From the NCBI GenBank assembly GCA_002410925.1, contig DHPR01000020.1, forward strand, positions 1 through 15,376: a stretch of 15,376 bases of DNA, in the 5' to 3' direction. Source of the DNA: UBA5359 sp002410925 [NCBI: bacterium UBP13_UBA5359]. Its GTDB lineage: Bacteria > UBP13 > UBA5359. The notes under the pieces were generated by a model, which saw only the letters and a program-made list of their open reading frames with translations, ran no database searches and was not told the origin of the DNA. A program made the position numbers and the translations under genes. The stretch's first letter is position 1. Each line of letters starts with the position of its first letter. Shown here one piece after another: positions 1-10,100 of this stretch.

Positions 1-7
1 TTGCCAT
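1..7 (-). CDS. tuf: Start of probable tuf (EF-Tu), cut by the window edge
   Basis: Only ATG GCA and one further base are inside the window, so the product cannot be read. The call rests on three things. The start follows fusA in the conserved order rpsL-rpsG-fusA-tuf. The first residues Met-Ala fit the usual EF-Tu beginning (MAK...). A strong ribosome binding site, AAAGGAGGAG (17-26 on the minus strand), ends 9 nt before the ATG. EF-Tu delivers aminoacyl-tRNA to the ribosome as a GTPase. Any other gene following fusA could also fit. Confidence 0.55.
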
Positions 8-30
8 TCCTTCCGTCTCCTCCTTTGATC

Positions 31-44
31 ATGGGGGAACCCAT
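31..44 (-). repeat. Small hairpin in the fusA-tuf spacer
   Basis: A perfect 5-bp inverted repeat (ATGGG/CCCAT, 4-nt loop) lies a few bases upstream of the ribosome binding site of the next gene. There is no U-tract, so it is not a terminator. It may be chance or may affect initiation on the tuf start. The rest of the 72-nt spacer shows no promoter or terminator, so fusA and the next gene are probably cotranscribed. Confidence 0.35.
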
Positions 45-79
45 AGCACCCCGCATCAAACTTCGATATTATAAATAGA

Positions 80-2158
80 TTATCCCTTTGTATTACCTAT
101 AATTTCCTGTGCTATGCCTGCCGGCACCTCCGCAAAGTGCGCAAACTCCATACTATATGTAGCCCTGCCCTGTGTTCTGGAACGCAAATCCGTAGCATAG
201 CCAAACATTTTAGCCAGCGGAACAACCGCAACGACCTCATGCACACCGCTCATCGGCTGCCGCATCTGCTCCACATGGCCTCTTCTGGAGTTAAGATCGC
301 CCATAACATCTCCCAGGTATTCCTCCGGAGTAGTAACCTCAACTCTCATAACGGGTTCTTTAATAATCGGTTCTGCTTTCTTAACAGCCGCCTGCAAGGC
401 CATAGAACCGGCAATTTTAAAGGCCATCTCAGATGAATCCACCGGATGGAAGGATCCATCGTATAAGGTAACCTTAATATCTATCAGATTATAGCTTGCC
501 AGAACGCCTCTCTCCAAGGCTTCCCTGACACCGGCCTCAACCGCAGGGATATATTCCCTTGGCACAACACCGCCGACAATAGCGCTAACGAATTCAAAGC
601 CTTTACCGGGCTCAAGCGGTTCCACTTCCAGCCAGACATGCCCAAACTGGCCGCGACCACCGGTCTGACGAATAAAACGCCCCTCCGCCTTAGCCGTAGT
701 GGTGATAGTCTCCTTATAATTAACCTGCGGAGTGCCGACGTTGGCATCCACGCTGAATTCACGCATCAGCCTATCAATAATTATCTCCAGGTGCAATTCA
801 CCCATGCCTCTTATGATCGTCTGACCGGTCTCCTCATCGACAAATGTTCTAAAGGTAGGATCTTCCTCCGACAGCTTTACCAGGGCTATGCCCATCTTAT
901 CCTGATCAGCCTTCGTTTTAGGCTCGATAGCCACAGAAATAACGGGCTCAGGAAACTCGATAGCCTCCAGAATGACCGGAGCATTCTCGGCACAAAGAGT
1001 ATCTCCAGTGGAGGTAATCTTAAGCCCGACAGCTCCCAATATATCCCCGGCATAAGCAACATCGACCTCTTCACGCTTGTTGGCATGCATTCTGAGAATA
1101 CGCCCAATACGTTCACGTTTGCCCTTAACGGAATTATATACGTACGATCCGCTTGCCAGCGTACCGGAATAAATTCTAAAAAACGTCAATTTGCCCACAT
1201 AGGGATCGGTAGCAATCTTAAAGGCTAATGCGCTGAAAGGTTCATCATCGGAAGATTTGCGCACAATAACCTCATTGGAGTGAGGATCCAGTCCTTCAAT
1301 ATCGGCTATATCCAGCGGAGAAGGGAGGTAATCTATGACTGCATTCAGCAACGGCTGAATTCCTTTATTTCTAAAGGAAGAGCCGCAAAAGACGGGCACC
1401 ACCTGAGCACTGAGCGTGGCCAGCCTCACACCATGCCTGATCTCATCATCGGTCAACTCTTCGCCTTCAAGATACTTGACCATTAGAAGGTCATCAGCCT
1501 CAGCAGCAACTTCGAGTATATGCTCTCTGGCTGCCAGAGCATCAGCCTTCATCTCTTCCGGCACATCCTGAACTTCAAATTCCATTCCCAACGCTTCAGC
1601 GTAGAGATACGCCTTCATCGTTACAAGATCTATCATACCTTTAAAAGAATCCTCTGCGCCTATTGGCAGCTGCATTGCCAGGGCATTGCTTCCCAGCCTG
1701 TTACGTATGCTATCGACTACTTTGTCGAAATCCGCACCGGTTCTATCCATTTTATTTACGAATGCTATTCGAGGTACAGCATAACGGTTAGCCTGACGCC
1801 ATACCGTTTCCGATTGTGGCTGAACACCGCCAACAGCGCAGAAGACAGCTACGACGCCATCCAGGACTCTGAGCGAGCGTTCAACCTCAACAGTAAAATC
1901 AACGTGTCCGGGAGTATCGATAATATTTATATTATGCCCTTGCCAAAGACATGATGTAGCCGCGGAGGTAATGGTAATACCGCGTTCCTGCTCCTGAACC
2001 ATCCAATCCATAGTAGCTGCACCCTCATGGACCTCGCCGATGCGATGTACCTTCCCGGTATAGAAGAGTATACGCTCAGTAGTCGTAGTTTTACCGGCAT
2101 CAATATGGGCAGCAATTCCAATATTCCGTATTTTATTCAAATCAAAAGCTCTCGTCAT
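80..2158 (-). CDS. fusA: Elongation factor G (translocase)
   Basis: This 692-aa protein is a full-length EF-G, the GTPase that drives tRNA-mRNA translocation and, with RRF, ribosome recycling. GTP-binding motifs are all visible: G1 AHIDAGKTT (17-25), G2 RGITIT (59-64), G3 DTPGH with the catalytic His (81-85), G4 NKMD (135-138) and a G5-like GSS near 259-261. Domains II to V follow, including the [15 protein letters not shown] stretch of domain IV. The ATG at 2158 gives the usual EF-G N-terminus; its ribosome binding site AGAGGT is rather far away (about 11 nt). It lies 157 nt after rpsG and 72 nt before the probable tuf. The motifs fit the canonical EF-G rather than the tetracycline-resistance (TetM) branch. 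No frameshift or truncation is seen. Confidence 0.97.
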   Translation of the reverse strand: MTRAFDLNKIRNIGIAAHIDAGKTTTTERILFYTGKVHRIGEVHEGAATMDWMVQEQERGITITSAATSCLWQGHNINIIDTPGHVDFTVEVERSLRVLDGVVAVFCAVGGVQPQSETVWRQANRYAVPRIAFVNKMDRTGADFDKVVDSIRNRLGSNALAMQLPIGAEDSFKGMIDLVTMKAYLYAEALGMEFEVQDVPEEMKADALAAREHILEVAAEADDLLMVKYLEGEELTDDEIRHGVRLATLSAQVVPVFCGSSFRNKGIQPLLNAVIDYLPSPLDIADIEGLDPHSNEVIVRKSSDDEPFSALAFKIATDPYVGKLTFFRIYSGTLASGSYVYNSVKGKRERIGRILRMHANKREEVDVAYAGDILGAVGLKITSTGDTLCAENAPVILEAIEFPEPVISVAIEPKTKADQDKMGIALVKLSEEDPTFRTFVDEETGQTIIRGMGELHLEIIIDRLMREFSVDANVGTPQVNYKETITTTAKAEGRFIRQTGGRGQFGHVWLEVEPLEPGKGFEFVSAIVGGVVPREYIPAVEAGVREALERGVLASYNLIDIKVTLYDGSFHPVDSSEMAFKIAGSMALQAAVKKAEPIIKEPVMRVEVTTPEEYLGDVMGDLNSRRGHVEQMRQPMSGVHEVVAVVPLAKMFGYATDLRSRTQGRATYSMEFAHFAEVPAGIAQEIIGNTKG

Positions 2159-2315
2159 TCGGACACATTACCTCTATCTTACATCTCATAGATCTTCAGC
2201 CAACTTTGCAAACAAGAAGCCTGAAAGTAAATAGCTTGTATATACTTATCTGCATATCCTTGCAGGGCGTTATCACTGTTCCGATCACAAAATTTCATAT
2301 TTTACGCTATTAGGA
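2159..2315 (-). other. rpsG-fusA spacer, nothing firm
   Basis: This 157-nt spacer is long for a str operon. The only visible structure is a 5-bp inverted repeat (CTGCA/TGCAG, 2250-2265). A weak promoter-like pair (CTGCAA, 17 nt, TATACA) overlaps it, but it matches the consensus too poorly to call. No terminator is visible, so readthrough from rpsG into fusA is expected. Confidence 0.4.
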
Positions 2316-2786
2316 TTACCACCTATAATGGGCAAAAGCCTTATTGGCTTCAGCCATCTTATGAGTATCCTCGCGCTTCTTAATGGTAGAGCCTACACCC
2401 TGAGCGGCATCCATAAACTCTGCAGATAGCTTCTCCTGCATGCTCTTCCCGGAACGCTTGCGAGCGAATCCCAATATCCATCTGATAGCAAGAGCAATTC
2501 TGCGATCCGATCGGACCTCTACCGGTACCTGATATGTAGCACCGCCTACGCGCCGGGACTTGACCTCTATAACCGGTGCTGCGTTTTTAACAGCCTCTTC
2601 AAAAACCTCTACCGGATCACGACCGCTCTTCTCTCGGATTATTTCCATAGACTGATAGAATATATCTTCAGCTATACTCTTTTTACCTCTTTCCATCAGA
2701 TTGTTTATAAATCGTCCCACAAGCTGACTGTTATAAACAGGGTCCGGCGTAATCTCTCTTTTGGGAACCGCGCCTTTTCTTGGCAT
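2316..2786 (-). CDS. rpsG: 30S ribosomal protein S7
   Basis: This 156-aa protein has the normal bacterial S7 length. It starts [10 protein letters not shown] and carries the signature [13 protein letters not shown] at 76-88 and the HYRW C-terminus. S7 nucleates assembly of the 30S head by binding the 3' major domain of 16S rRNA, and it lines the mRNA exit/E-site region. The ATG at 2786 is preceded by a G-rich ribosome binding site (AGGGGG, about 8 nt away). It lies 29 nt after rpsL, so the two are cotranscribed. In E. coli S7 is the autoregulator of the str operon; whether that holds here cannot be read from the sequence. Confidence 0.97.
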   Translation of the reverse strand: MPRKGAVPKREITPDPVYNSQLVGRFINNLMERGKKSIAEDIFYQSMEIIREKSGRDPVEVFEEAVKNAAPVIEVKSRRVGGATYQVPVEVRSDRRIALAIRWILGFARKRSGKSMQEKLSAEFMDAAQGVGSTIKKREDTHKMAEANKAFAHYRW

Positions 2787-2815
2787 TGTTCAACCCCCTA
2801 CTTTTACAAAGAAAT

Positions 2816-3187
2816 TTATTTCGGCCTCTTGGTGCCGTATTTTGAGCGCCCCTGGCGTCTATCAGTCGTACCGGCAGTATCCAGCGTGCCTCGGACGATG
2901 TGGTAACGGATACCGGGTAAATCCTTAACCCGGCCACCGCGTATAAGCACTACAGAGTGTTCCTGCAGATTATGCCCGATACCAGGAATATAAGCTGTAA
3001 CCTCTATTCCATTGGTAAGTCGTACCCTGGCGACCTTACGCAGAGCTGAGTTCGGCTTTTTAGGCGTAGTGGTATAAACCCTGGTACATACACCTCGCTT
3101 CTGCGGCGATCCCTTCAAAGCAGGAGCATCGGTCTTTCTAATAATGGGCTCTCTATTCTTTCTGACCAGTTGTGCTATGGTCGGCAT
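2816..3187 (-). CDS. rpsL: 30S ribosomal protein S12
   Basis: This 123-aa S12 has the family start [13 protein letters not shown] and the motifs [16 protein letters not shown] and [18 protein letters not shown]12 lies at the decoding centre and affects accuracy. Lys43 and Lys88 (counting Met), the residues altered in classical streptomycin resistance, are both wild type, as is Asp89, the residue methylthiolated in some bacteria. The start at 3187 is chosen because it gives the conserved N-terminus and has GGGAG 7 nt upstream. An in-frame ATG at 3208 (adding MNEGSLG) also has a GAGG site and is a weaker alternative. The gene is the first of the rpsL-rpsG-fusA cluster and has its own promoter about 270 nt upstream. 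Confidence 0.97.
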   Translation of the reverse strand: MPTIAQLVRKNREPIIRKTDAPALKGSPQKRGVCTRVYTTTPKKPNSALRKVARVRLTNGIEVTAYIPGIGHNLQEHSVVLIRGGRVKDLPGIRYHIVRGTLDTAGTTDRRQGRSKYGTKRPK

Positions 3188-3242
3188 ACCCAGACTCCCT
3201 TCGTTCATCCGTCTTCCTCTTGGTGGACGGTCAAATAAATTA

Positions 3243-3269
3243 AGCCCCTCACGCAACGCATAAGGGGCT
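3243..3269 (-). terminator. Terminator-like hairpin in the rpsL leader (candidate attenuator)
   Basis: On the minus strand, AGCCCCT (3269-3263) and AGGGGCT (3249-3243) form a 7-bp GC-rich stem with a 13-nt loop, followed by the T-rich run TTAATTTATTT. It sits inside the leader, downstream of the rpsL promoter and about 55 nt before the rpsL start. It would therefore act as an attenuator rather than as the end of a transcript. The T-run is interrupted, so termination may be partial or absent. Confidence 0.45.
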
Positions 3270-3460
3270 CGATAGCATGCTTAATCACGGCAAGCTTGAG
3301 ACGCTACGCATCGGTAATGTAATCTATCGTATATCTCTTATCGGACGGTTGCAAAAACTCTCCACCCGTTTTGATCGCTACCTCCGGCTATGCCGGGGAA
3401 ACACTGAAATTGTGCTTCTGACGCAAGGTTCGATCATTTAAGCGTCAAATGGACTTACCT

Positions 3461-3489
3461 ATATTATCACGAGCATTCAAGGCTGTCAA
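3461..3489 (-). promoter_or_regulatory. Promoter for rpsL-rpsG-fusA
   Basis: A perfect -35 box TTGACA (3489-3484) and a -10 box TAATAT (3466-3461) are separated by 17 nt. This is a strong match to a housekeeping sigma-70/sigma-A promoter. It begins about 45 nt after the rpoC stop. Transcription should start near 3454, giving a leader of about 265 nt before rpsL. No intrinsic terminator separates it from rpoC, so the str genes may also receive readthrough. Confidence 0.8.
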
Positions 3490-3532
3490 CGCTTTTTTTA
3501 AGCAGCCATTAAAGGTATTCAATCCTTTTGCC

Positions 3533-6500
3533 TCAAACATTCTCCGGTTCCGGTATAGAGAGTACCTCTTCCTCTTCAGCAACGCTGACAGGCTCTTCAA
3601 TTAATTTCTCCTCAGATTCCAGCCCCTGATCAGCCATTTCTTCAACAGCCTCATCAGCGACGGCATCCTGTCCAAGTTCTTTCTCTATTTTCTCTTCCAA
3701 GCTTTGCGCACCGGGTACAAAGATATCGATGTTCTTATAGCGCGACATTCCGGTGCCTGCCGGTATCAGCTTCCCTATTATGACGTTCTCCTTAAGGCCG
3801 ACAAGGGAATCTCCCTTGCCCTTGGTGGAGGCATCCGTCAACACTCTGGTCGTCTCTTGGAACGATGCTGCCGACAAGAAGCTATCGGTAGCCAGCGAAG
3901 CTTTGGTAATCCCCAGCAAAACGGGCTTAGCGCTGGCTGGCTCGCCGCCTTCAGCCAGAACTTTATCATTCTCATCTTCGAAGGCAAAGGTATCGACCAG
4001 TTCTCCCGGCAGGAAATCGGTATCTCCTATCTCTTCAACACGCACTTTTCGCAACATCTGACGCACTACCACTTCAATATGCTTGTCGTTGATATCAACT
4101 CCCTGGGAGCGATAAACGGATTGCACTTCACGAACCATATAGCTCTGCACTTCCTGAACGCCCCTGATATTGAGTACGTCATGAGGATTGATTGAGCCTT
4201 CAGTCAAGCGATCGCCAGCCAGAACCTCATCACCGCCAGCCACTTCCAGGCGAGCGCCATAAGGAACCGTATAGGCCTTCTCTTCGCCATCATCGGCTTT
4301 AATAACAATCTTACGAACACCTTTAACTTCGGCGATCTCAACTACGCCATTTATATCGCTGACTATCGCCAGCCCTTTGGGCTTACGGGCCTCAAATAAC
4401 TCTTCGACACGAGGCAGGCCCTGAGTAATATCCTCACCCCTCAAAGCCACGCCGCCAGTATGAAATGTCCGCATAGTCAGCTGAGTTCCCGGCTCGCCGA
4501 TGGATTGAGCAGCAATAGTTCCTACAGCCTCACCGATTTCGACCATATTTCCGGTTGCCAGGTCACGACCATAACAAGCTGCGCATAACCCTGCCCGGGC
4601 ACGGCAAGTCAAGGCTGAACGAACCTTTACAGCCTTTATCCCGGCCTTCTCAATAGCCAGAGCAGCATCTTCATCGATTATCTTGTTATTCTCCAGGATA
4701 AGCTCTCCCGTCTCAGGATGAACAATTGTTTCAAGCGAAACTCTGCCCAACACCCGATCGCGCAAAGATTCTATTATCTCCTGGCCTTCCTTGATATCCT
4801 TGACTACTATGCCTGATGTAGTTCCGCAATCGGGAATTCGGATAATAACCTCCTGCGCCACATCGATAAGCCGACGAGTCAGATAACCGGAATCGGCTGT
4901 CCTGAGTGCCGTATCAGCCAGACCCTTACGAGCGCCATGGGTGGAAATAAAGTATTCGAGAACCGTCAATCCCTCACGAAAATTGGCCGTAATCGGCAAA
5001 TCGATAATACGCCCTGACGGATCGGCCATAAGACCGCGCATACCGGCCAGCTGCCTTATCTGCTGTATATTACCGCGAGCACCGGAGGTAGCCATCATAT
5101 ATACGGGATTATATTCATCCATATTCTCAATGGTGGCATCAGTAACATCTTCCGTAGCCTGGGTCCAGATATCGATAACCTTTTGATAGCGTTCATCGGC
5201 GGTTATCAAGCCTCGCCGATACTGCTTCTCTATCTGATCCACCTCTTGCCCGGCCGAATCCAATATCTGCTTTTTTGCCTCCGGCACCATGATATCGGTA
5301 ACAGATATGGTTGAACCGGCCTTGGTGCCGTATTTGAAACCGAGACTCTTGATATTATCTACCAAAGTTACGGTCTCCGTAGGACCAAGCAACCGATAAC
5401 AACGCGAAACGAGTTGCCCCAGCTCACGTTTATCCATAACATCGTTGATATATCGCAGTGCAGGCGGCAGAGCTTCATTGAATAAGAGACGGCCTGCCGT
5501 CGTTTCCAGCAACTGTCCATCGTATTTTACTTTAATAACGGCATGGAGATCTACTGCTCCGTTATCATAAGCCAGAACGGCTTCATTGAAGCTGCTGAAG
5601 GCCTTTCCTTCACCTTTAACGCCTTCCCGTCGGATAGTCAGATAATGACATCCCAAAACAATATCCTGAGTAGGACTCACTACGGGACGACCATCTGCAG
5701 GCGAAAGCAGGTTTGATGTGGACATCATCAATAACCTGGCCTCTGCCTGTGCACTCGATGAAAGCGGCACGTGCACAGCCATCTGATCGCCGTCAAAATC
5801 CGCGTTATAAGCGGCACAGACCAATGGGTGTATTTGAATGGCCTTTCCTTCGACCATGACAGGCTCAAAGGCCTGTATGCCCAAACGGTGCAATGTCGGG
5901 GCGCGGTTAAGGAGGACAGGATGCTCCCTGATGACCCTGTCCAGAACATCCCATACTTCGGTCTTGGCGCGCTCTACCATTCGCTTGGCACTTTTAATAT
6001 TATGCGCCAGGCCGTTATCGACTAGTTTCTTCATTACAAAGGGCTTGAACAGCTCCAGCGCCATTTCCTTGGGCAGCCCGCACTGATTGAGCTTCAGATT
6101 AGGGCCGACCACAATAACAGAGCGGCCGGAATAATCAACACGCTTGCCCAGAAGGTTCTGGCGAAAACGTCCTTGCTTGCCCTTCAGCATATCGCTAAGC
6201 GATTTAAGCGGCCGGTTATTAGGACCGGTCACAGGACGACCACGACGACCGTTATCAATAAGGCCATCCACAGCTTCCTGAAGCATACGCTTTTCATTGC
6301 GGACTATGACCTCGGGGGCACCTAACTCGAGCAGTTTTTTGAGACGGTTATTACGGTTGATCACTCTGCGGTAGAGATCATTAAGATCGGAAGTAGCAAA
6401 GCGGCCGCCGTCCAGTTGTACCATAGGACGAACTTCCGGTGGAATTACTGGTATGGCATCCATTATCATCCATTCCGGCCTGTTGCCCGATTTACGGAAG

Positions 6501-7147
6501 GCTTCAACAACTTCAAGCCGCTTGATAATCTTTATACGTTTTTGTCCGGATACTTCCTTCAATTCTTTCCTGAGCTCTTTGGACATGGCAACCAAATCCA
6601 ATTGAGCCAGGAGTGCCTTGATAGCAACTGCCCCCATCTCTGCTTGAAAGGCGTTTCTATAACGCTCCTGCGCTTCACGGTACTCCGTTTCGGAAAGTAT
6701 CTGCTTATACTTTAAATCAGTCCCCTCACCCGCATCAAGCACTATGTAGGAAGCATAATAAAGAACCTTTTCCAGGCTACGCGGTGAAATATCCAGCAGA
6801 AGGGCTATTCGGCTGGGAATGCCTTTGAAATACCAGATATGCGATACCGGCGTGGCCAGTTCAATATGCCCCATACGCTCGCGACGTACCTTGGCCTTGG
6901 TTACTTCCACACCGCAGCGATCACAAATCACACCTTTAAAACGTATGCGCTTGTATTTGCCGCAATGGCACTCCCAATCCTTTATAGGCCCAAATATCCT
7001 CTCACAAAATAGCCCGTCGCGCTCAGGCTTGAGTGTGCGATAATTTATAGTTTCCGGTTTTTTAACCTCGCCGTGCGACCAGGCCTTTACCTGATCTGGT
7101 GAAGCTATGCCAATTTTCAACATTTCAAAGTTTTTGGCATCCAGCAA
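3533..7147 (-). CDS. rpoC: DNA-directed RNA polymerase subunit beta-prime
   Basis: This 1204-aa protein is complete RpoC, the catalytic subunit holding the active-site magnesium. The N-terminal zinc site is Cys60, Cys62, Cys75 and Cys78. The clamp and lid follow, then the catalytic NADFDGDQM (448-456) with Asp450, Asp452 and Asp454. The trigger-loop/bridge-helix region lies near 690-765. The second zinc site is Cys774, Cys848, Cys855 and Cys858. The tail (about 1160-1204) is strongly acidic. The length is that of Bacillota beta-prime, without the large inserts of Proteobacteria or Cyanobacteria. The start is TTG at 7147, chosen because AAGGAGG lies 8 nt upstream and the next codons (Leu-Asp-Ala-Lys-Asn-Phe) match the family start MLD.NNF. 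It lies 25 nt after rpoB, so the two are cotranscribed. Confidence 0.98.
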   Translation of the reverse strand: MLDAKNFEMLKIGIASPDQVKAWSHGEVKKPETINYRTLKPERDGLFCERIFGPIKDWECHCGKYKRIRFKGVICDRCGVEVTKAKVRRERMGHIELATPVSHIWYFKGIPSRIALLLDISPRSLEKVLYYASYIVLDAGEGTDLKYKQILSETEYREAQERYRNAFQAEMGAVAIKALLAQLDLVAMSKELRKELKEVSGQKRIKIIKRLEVVEAFRKSGNRPEWMIMDAIPVIPPEVRPMVQLDGGRFATSDLNDLYRRVINRNNRLKKLLELGAPEVIVRNEKRMLQEAVDGLIDNGRRGRPVTGPNNRPLKSLSDMLKGKQGRFRQNLLGKRVDYSGRSVIVVGPNLKLNQCGLPKEMALELFKPFVMKKLVDNGLAHNIKSAKRMVERAKTEVWDVLDRVIREHPVLLNRAPTLHRLGIQAFEPVMVEGKAIQIHPLVCAAYNADFDGDQMAVHVPLSSSAQAEARLLMMSTSNLLSPADGRPVVSPTQDIVLGCHYLTIRREGVKGEGKAFSSFNEAVLAYDNGAVDLHAVIKVKYDGQLLETTAGRLLFNEALPPALRYINDVMDKRELGQLVSRCYRLLGPTETVTLVDNIKSLGFKYGTKAGSTISVTDIMVPEAKKQILDSAGQEVDQIEKQYRRGLITADERYQKVIDIWTQATEDVTDATIENMDEYNPVYMMATSGARGNIQQIRQLAGMRGLMADPSGRIIDLPITANFREGLTVLEYFISTHGARKGLADTALRTADSGYLTRRLIDVAQEVIIRIPDCGTTSGIVVKDIKEGQEIIESLRDRVLGRVSLETIVHPETGELILENNKIIDEDAALAIEKAGIKAVKVRSALTCRARAGLCAACYGRDLATGNMVEIGEAVGTIAAQSIGEPGTQLTMRTFHTGGVALRGEDITQGLPRVEELFEARKPKGLAIVSDINGVVEIAEVKGVRKIVIKADDGEEKAYTVPYGARLEVAGGDEVLAGDRLTEGSINPHDVLNIRGVQEVQSYMVREVQSVYRSQGVDINDKHIEVVVRQMLRKVRVEEIGDTDFLPGELVDTFAFEDENDKVLAEGGEPASAKPVLLGITKASLATDSFLSAASFQETTRVLTDASTKGKGDSLVGLKENVIIGKLIPAGTGMSRYKNIDIFVPGAQSLEEKIEKELGQDAVADEAVEEMADQGLESEEKLIEEPVSVAEEEEVLSIPEPENV

Positions 7148-7172
7148 GGTGAATTCCTCCTTAGTACTCTTT

Positions 7173-10100
7173 TCAGATCTCTACGCCCAGTTCGCGGGCG
7201 GTCTCAGAGAGGTCTGTCTCGTCATCTTTAATAACGACCTCTTTAGCCTCTTCAGATAATATCCTGGCATCAAGACCCAAGCTTTGAAGCTCCTTGATCA
7301 AGACCTTGAAGGATTCCGGCACTCCCGGCTCCTGAACGTTCTCACCCTTGACAATAGCCTCATAAGCCTTGACACGCCCCATAACATCATCGGATTTTAT
7401 GGTCAGCAATTCCTGCAGCGTAAAGGCTGCGCCATATGCTTCAAGCGCCCAGACCTCCATCTCACCGAAACGCTGGCCACCGAACTGAGCCTTTCCGCCC
7501 AACGGCTGCTGAGTTACCAGTGAGTACGGACCGGTAGACCTGGCATGGATTTTATCATCGACCAGATGCGCCAGCTTCATCATATAAAGATAACCTATCG
7601 TCACAGGATGATCAAAGGGTTCTCCGGTCATGCCGTCCCGCAGAATCGCCTTGCCGCTAGGCAGCAAACCCACTCTGGCATAAGCACGTTCCATAATCTT
7701 TGCTACCAGTGTCTCAATATCTTTTCGGCGGCTGCCGATAGTAACCTGGAAGCTGCCTTCATCAACCTCCATGGCCACATCATGCGCCAGCTTTACAAGG
7801 TCTTCATTTTCCATGCCGGTAAGTATGCTGTCAAGCAAAGCGGGAATCTCATCGATAGGCCTTTCATCCAGCTCAGCCGGCACCTCCAGCATCAGCTCGG
7901 TAGATATATACTCTTTCAATACATTACGCTTCTTACTTTCCACTACCTGAGCAACACTTTTAGTTATTTCTACCTCGGTAGCTCCATCAAAGACCGGATT
8001 TTCAAGTACAAGCCCATATTCCTTGGCAGCCAGACTGAAGTGTGTTTCCAATATCTGGCCGATATTCATGCGTGAAGGAACGCCCAAGGGATTCAGCACA
8101 ATATCTACTGCCGTGCCGTCCGGCAGGAACGGCATATCCGCTTCCGGCAGAATACGGGCGATAACACCCTTATTTCCATGGCGTCCGGCCATCTTATCGC
8201 CTTCCAGAATCTTTCGCTTTTGAGCTATATAGACCCTGACAAGCTCGTTGACGCCGGGAGAGAGCTCGTCACCGCGCTCACGCTTGAACACCTTGACATC
8301 GACAACACGTCCCTTTTCGCCATGAGGCACCCGTAAAGAGGTATCTCTCACTTCACGCGCTTTCTCCCCGAATATAGCCCTTAGCAGACGCTCTTCAGGA
8401 GTCAATTCGGTTTCACCCTTAGGCGTAACCTTTCCTACAAGAATATCCTCAGCCCTTACCTCGGCGCCAATACGTATGACACCGCTTTCATCAAGATCTT
8501 TCAGAACATCCTCGGAAACATTCGGAATATCTCGAGTTATCTCTTCCGGTCCAAGCTTGGTATCCCGGGCTTCTATTTCATATTCCTCTATATGAATGGA
8601 AGTGAAAACATCCTCCTTAACCATTCGCTCGCTAAGAAGAATGGCATCCTCATAATTGTATCCCTTCCATGGCATAAAAGCGACCAGAACGTTGCGCCCC
8701 AAAGCTAACTCACCATGATCCGTGCTGGCGCCATCTGCGATAACCTCTCCCTTTTCAACACGCTGCCCCAGCGAAACAATCGGATGCTGATTAATGGCGG
8801 TTCCTTGGTTGGAGCGCATAAATTTGTATACCTTATATGTATCCAGCTCACCATTATCCGTCTGAATGATAATTCTTTCAGCAGACATAGCCTTTACCAC
8901 GCCGGCTCTTTCAGCAATAATCACCGTGCCGGAATCTATAGCAACTTTACGCTCCATACCGGTTCCCACCATGGGAGCTTCCGTACGCAGTAGAGGAACA
9001 GCCTGGCGCTGCATATTCGATCCCATAAGAGCACGGTTGGCATCATCATTCTCCAGAAAGGGAATAAGCGCAGTAGCAACGCTGACCAGCTGCTTGGGCG
9101 AGGCATCCATAAAATCCACCTTATCCGCCTGCACCGCTTCAATAATATCCCTGGCCCTGGTCGGCACCTTGTCTTTTATCAGATACCCGTTTTCATCAAC
9201 CGGCTCATTGGCTTGTGCCAGAATGTAGTTATCCTCCTCATCAGCAGACAGATAAACTATCTCGTCCGTAACGCGGCGATCTGTCACCTTACGATACGGA
9301 GTTTCGATAAAACCGTAATCGTTTACCCAAGCATAGGTAGCCAATGACCCGATAAGACCTATATTCGGGCCTTCAGGAGTCTCTATCGGACATATGCGCC
9401 CGTAATGAGAGTGATGCACATCTCTTACTTCAAAGCCGGCACGCTCCCGGCTTAAGCCACCGGGACCCAGAGCGCTGAGCCGCCGTTTATGAGTTAATTC
9501 AGCCAGTGGGTTGGTCTGATCCATAAACTGAGACAACTGGCTGCTGCCAAAGAACTCTTTTATGGCAGCAACAACAGGGCGTATATTTATCAGGGCCTGA
9601 GGCGTTAATGTCTCTGTTTCCTGAATAATCATACGTTCTCGGATCACACGCTCCATTCTCAATAGACCGACTCTAAACTGATTCATAAGCAATTCGCCAA
9701 CCGCACGTACCCGGCGATTACCAAGATGATCAATATCATCAATATTTCCCTCACCCTGCGGTAGATTCTTAAGATACCGCACGGTTTCGATGATATCCAT
9801 CCTGGTAAGAACATGCTGCATAGGATCTATATCGAGGCCAAGCTTCTTGTTGAGCTTATAACGCCCCACATGGGCCAAATCATATCTCTTCTGGTCGAAG
9901 AAGAGAGATCTGAAGAGTATCTTTGCTCCATCCATGGTAAGAGGCTCCCCGGGACGCAATTTTCTATATATCTCCACGATGGCCTCATCGGAATCAGAGG
10001 TGCTGTCTTTTTCCAAGGTCAGGCGCATCCACTCCTCAATCTCCATGACCTTTATCTCTTCATAAACCTTTACTTCGCTTATGCCCACTTTATTCAGCTT

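Noticed and set aside
638-1228. Plus-strand open frame of 196 codons inside fusA
   Set aside because: It lies antisense to the conserved EF-G coding sequence and resembles no protein; it is a shadow of biased codon use. The same applies to the other plus-strand frames within rpoC, rpoB, rplJ, rplA and rplK.
3188-3256. N-terminal extension of rpsL to an ATG at 3256
   Set aside because: The added residues are not found in S12 and the region overlaps the terminator-like hairpin; MPTIAQ at 3187 is the family start.
3330-3420. A known riboswitch (c-di-GMP, TPP or cobalamin type) in the rpsL leader
   Set aside because: A GGTAGC stretch recalled the c-di-GMP-I aptamer, but the other conserved blocks of these classes are missing.
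3457-3532. Intrinsic terminator for rpoC
   Set aside because: A weak GCTT/AAGC pairing around an A-run is present but has no GC-rich stem followed by T residues in the right direction.
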